Shown here: positions 4,494 through 5,099 of the stretch, in pieces
Layout: each line of letters starts with the position of its first letter
Numbering within the stretch: the stretch's first letter is position 1
Assembly: GCA_013698495.1 (NCBI GenBank)
Contig: JACCUV010000101.1
Location: 1-5,099, forward strand
DNA length: 5,099 nt
Direction: 5' to 3'
Origin: Chloroflexia bacterium
GTDB taxonomy: Bacteria; Chloroflexota; Chloroflexia; Thermomicrobiales; UBA6265
Notes under the pieces: model-generated
Databases searched by the model: none
What the model was told of the DNA's origin: nothing
What the model saw: only the letters and a program-made list of their open reading frames with translations
Position numbers and translations under genes: made by a program

Positions 4494-5099
4494 CCTCGAC
4501 GATCGCGATCGAGGCGTCGTTCATCTGGTGGAATGGCTTGACAAGCCACAGTCCGGCGGTGAACACGGTTGCGACGACAGCGAACACAAACAGTCCCGTA
4601 CTCACACCGGTCGCCTCGAGCAACCACCCGGCGCTGACCATACCAACGGGCGCCGCCCCCCCGGCGAGACCGGAAAAGGTCGCGAACACCCGGCCCCGGA
4701 GGGCAACCGGTATGCGCTCCAGTCGCACATTGACGAGCATCGGGTTTATCGGTCCGCCGATCAGTCCCACCGCAAACGCCAGGCCAAGCATCAGGCCATA
4801 TCCGGGCTCGGACAACAGCAACCAGAGCATGGCAACGAAAGAAGCGACGCCAGTGAGGTAGATTGTGCGTCGATGACGTCGGAAGCGGTGTCCCACCGTG
4901 CCGTACAGCAATCCGCCGCCAAGCGTGCCGGCTCCCAGCGCCGTGAGCATCAGTCCGAATCGACTCGCCTCCCCAAACCGATCGTCGATGATCACTGGCA
5001 ACACCACTGACCAAAATGGGGTGAACAGAAAGTTCATGAACGTCAGGCCAATCGCCAGCGAGAGGAGCAGCGCGTCGGTCCTCAGGAAACGGAAACCGG
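4432..5099 (-). CDS. Major facilitator superfamily transporter (partial, C-terminal half)
   Basis: The frame stays open to the right edge, so the ATG at 5037 is internal and the true start lies outside the window. The 221 visible residues hold six hydrophobic segments at about 9-35, 46-68, 79-96, 100-119, 138-161 and 166-186. These correspond to helices 7-12 of a 12-helix MFS permease. The cytoplasmic loop GHRFRRHRR (69-77) is the second copy of the MFS loop motif between helices 8 and 9, and RGRVFAT (134-140) before helix 11 is typical of the MFS_3/EntS-like efflux group. A drug- or metabolite-efflux role is therefore the best guess; the substrate cannot be read. A basic tail of about 35 residues follows the last helix (186-221). 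Its last 20 or so residues (RARLARSGRRMDSGSS) are encoded opposite the Tat remnant and may be a newly acquired end. Confidence 0.9.
   Translation of the reverse strand, partial: GFRFLRTDALLLSLAIGLTFMNFLFTPFWSVVLPVIIDDRFGEASRFGLMLTALGAGTLGGGLLYGTVGHRFRRHRRTIYLTGVASFVAMLWLLLSEPGYGLMLGLAFAVGLIGGPINPMLVNVRLERIPVALRGRVFATFSGLAGGAAPVGMVSAGWLLEATGVSTGLFVFAVVATVFTAGLWLVKPFHQMNDASIAIVEVKPGRARLARSGRRMDSGSS

Noticed and set aside
4494..4514. CCTCGA..TCGAGG inverted repeat with inner GATCGCGATC as a shared terminator
   Set aside because: It lies within the MFS coding sequence (codons for ASIAIVE), has no T-run on either strand, and is explained by GATC/CGATCG-rich codon use.
4118..4861. 247-codon plus-strand open frame
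   Set aside because: It runs through the intergenic repeat and then antisense to the MFS gene. Its start is inside the lacI stop region with no ribosome binding site.

Overview
This is a GC-rich bacterial window with short, mostly functional spacers and long shadow frames. The protein styles (an ECF sigma factor leading an ABC-export operon, a LacI repressor ending in an RASCGC-type tail, a Tat-type signal peptide) and the GTCATTC..GAATC intergenic repeats suggest a Chloroflexota bacterium, possibly of the Thermomicrobia type. That placement is inference; no rRNA or marker gene is present.

Left block (1-1993, minus strand, read right to left): a likely promoter (1965-1993) and a leader of about 100 nt carrying an inverted repeat, then an ECF sigma-70 factor, a six-helix membrane protein, and an ABC ATPase that runs off the left edge. 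The genes overlap by 4 and 10 nt, so they form one translationally coupled operon. The ATPase probably pairs with a permease outside the window or with the membrane protein itself. The layout resembles the Bacillus subtilis sigY operon, in which an ECF sigma factor is encoded with regulators and an ABC transporter.

Middle block (1994-3036): a divergent plus-strand gene encodes a small single-pass membrane protein whose cytoplasmic tail carries four W-[GK]-S-[GA]-F motifs. I do not recognise its family, and it is the most novel-looking protein here. It is followed by 349 bp without a gene, holding a degenerate hairpin-rich repeat element (2713-2868) and then two perfect palindromes.

Right block (3037-5099): a LacI/GalR-family repressor lies just behind a 12-bp palindrome with the central CpG expected of its own operator. 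After it come a tandem copy of the intergenic repeat and a short frame coding a twin-arginine signal peptide with only about 29 mature residues. This frame looks like the stump of a lost secreted or substrate-binding protein. The window ends in the C-terminal half of a major facilitator superfamily (MFS) transporter on the minus strand, whose last 62 nt overlap the stump tail to tail.

I see no RNA genes, CRISPR array, transposase or phage genes. No complete new system is evident. The leads worth following are the WGSxF protein divergent from the sigma/ABC operon, the paired palindromes before lacI, and the decayed locus behind it.
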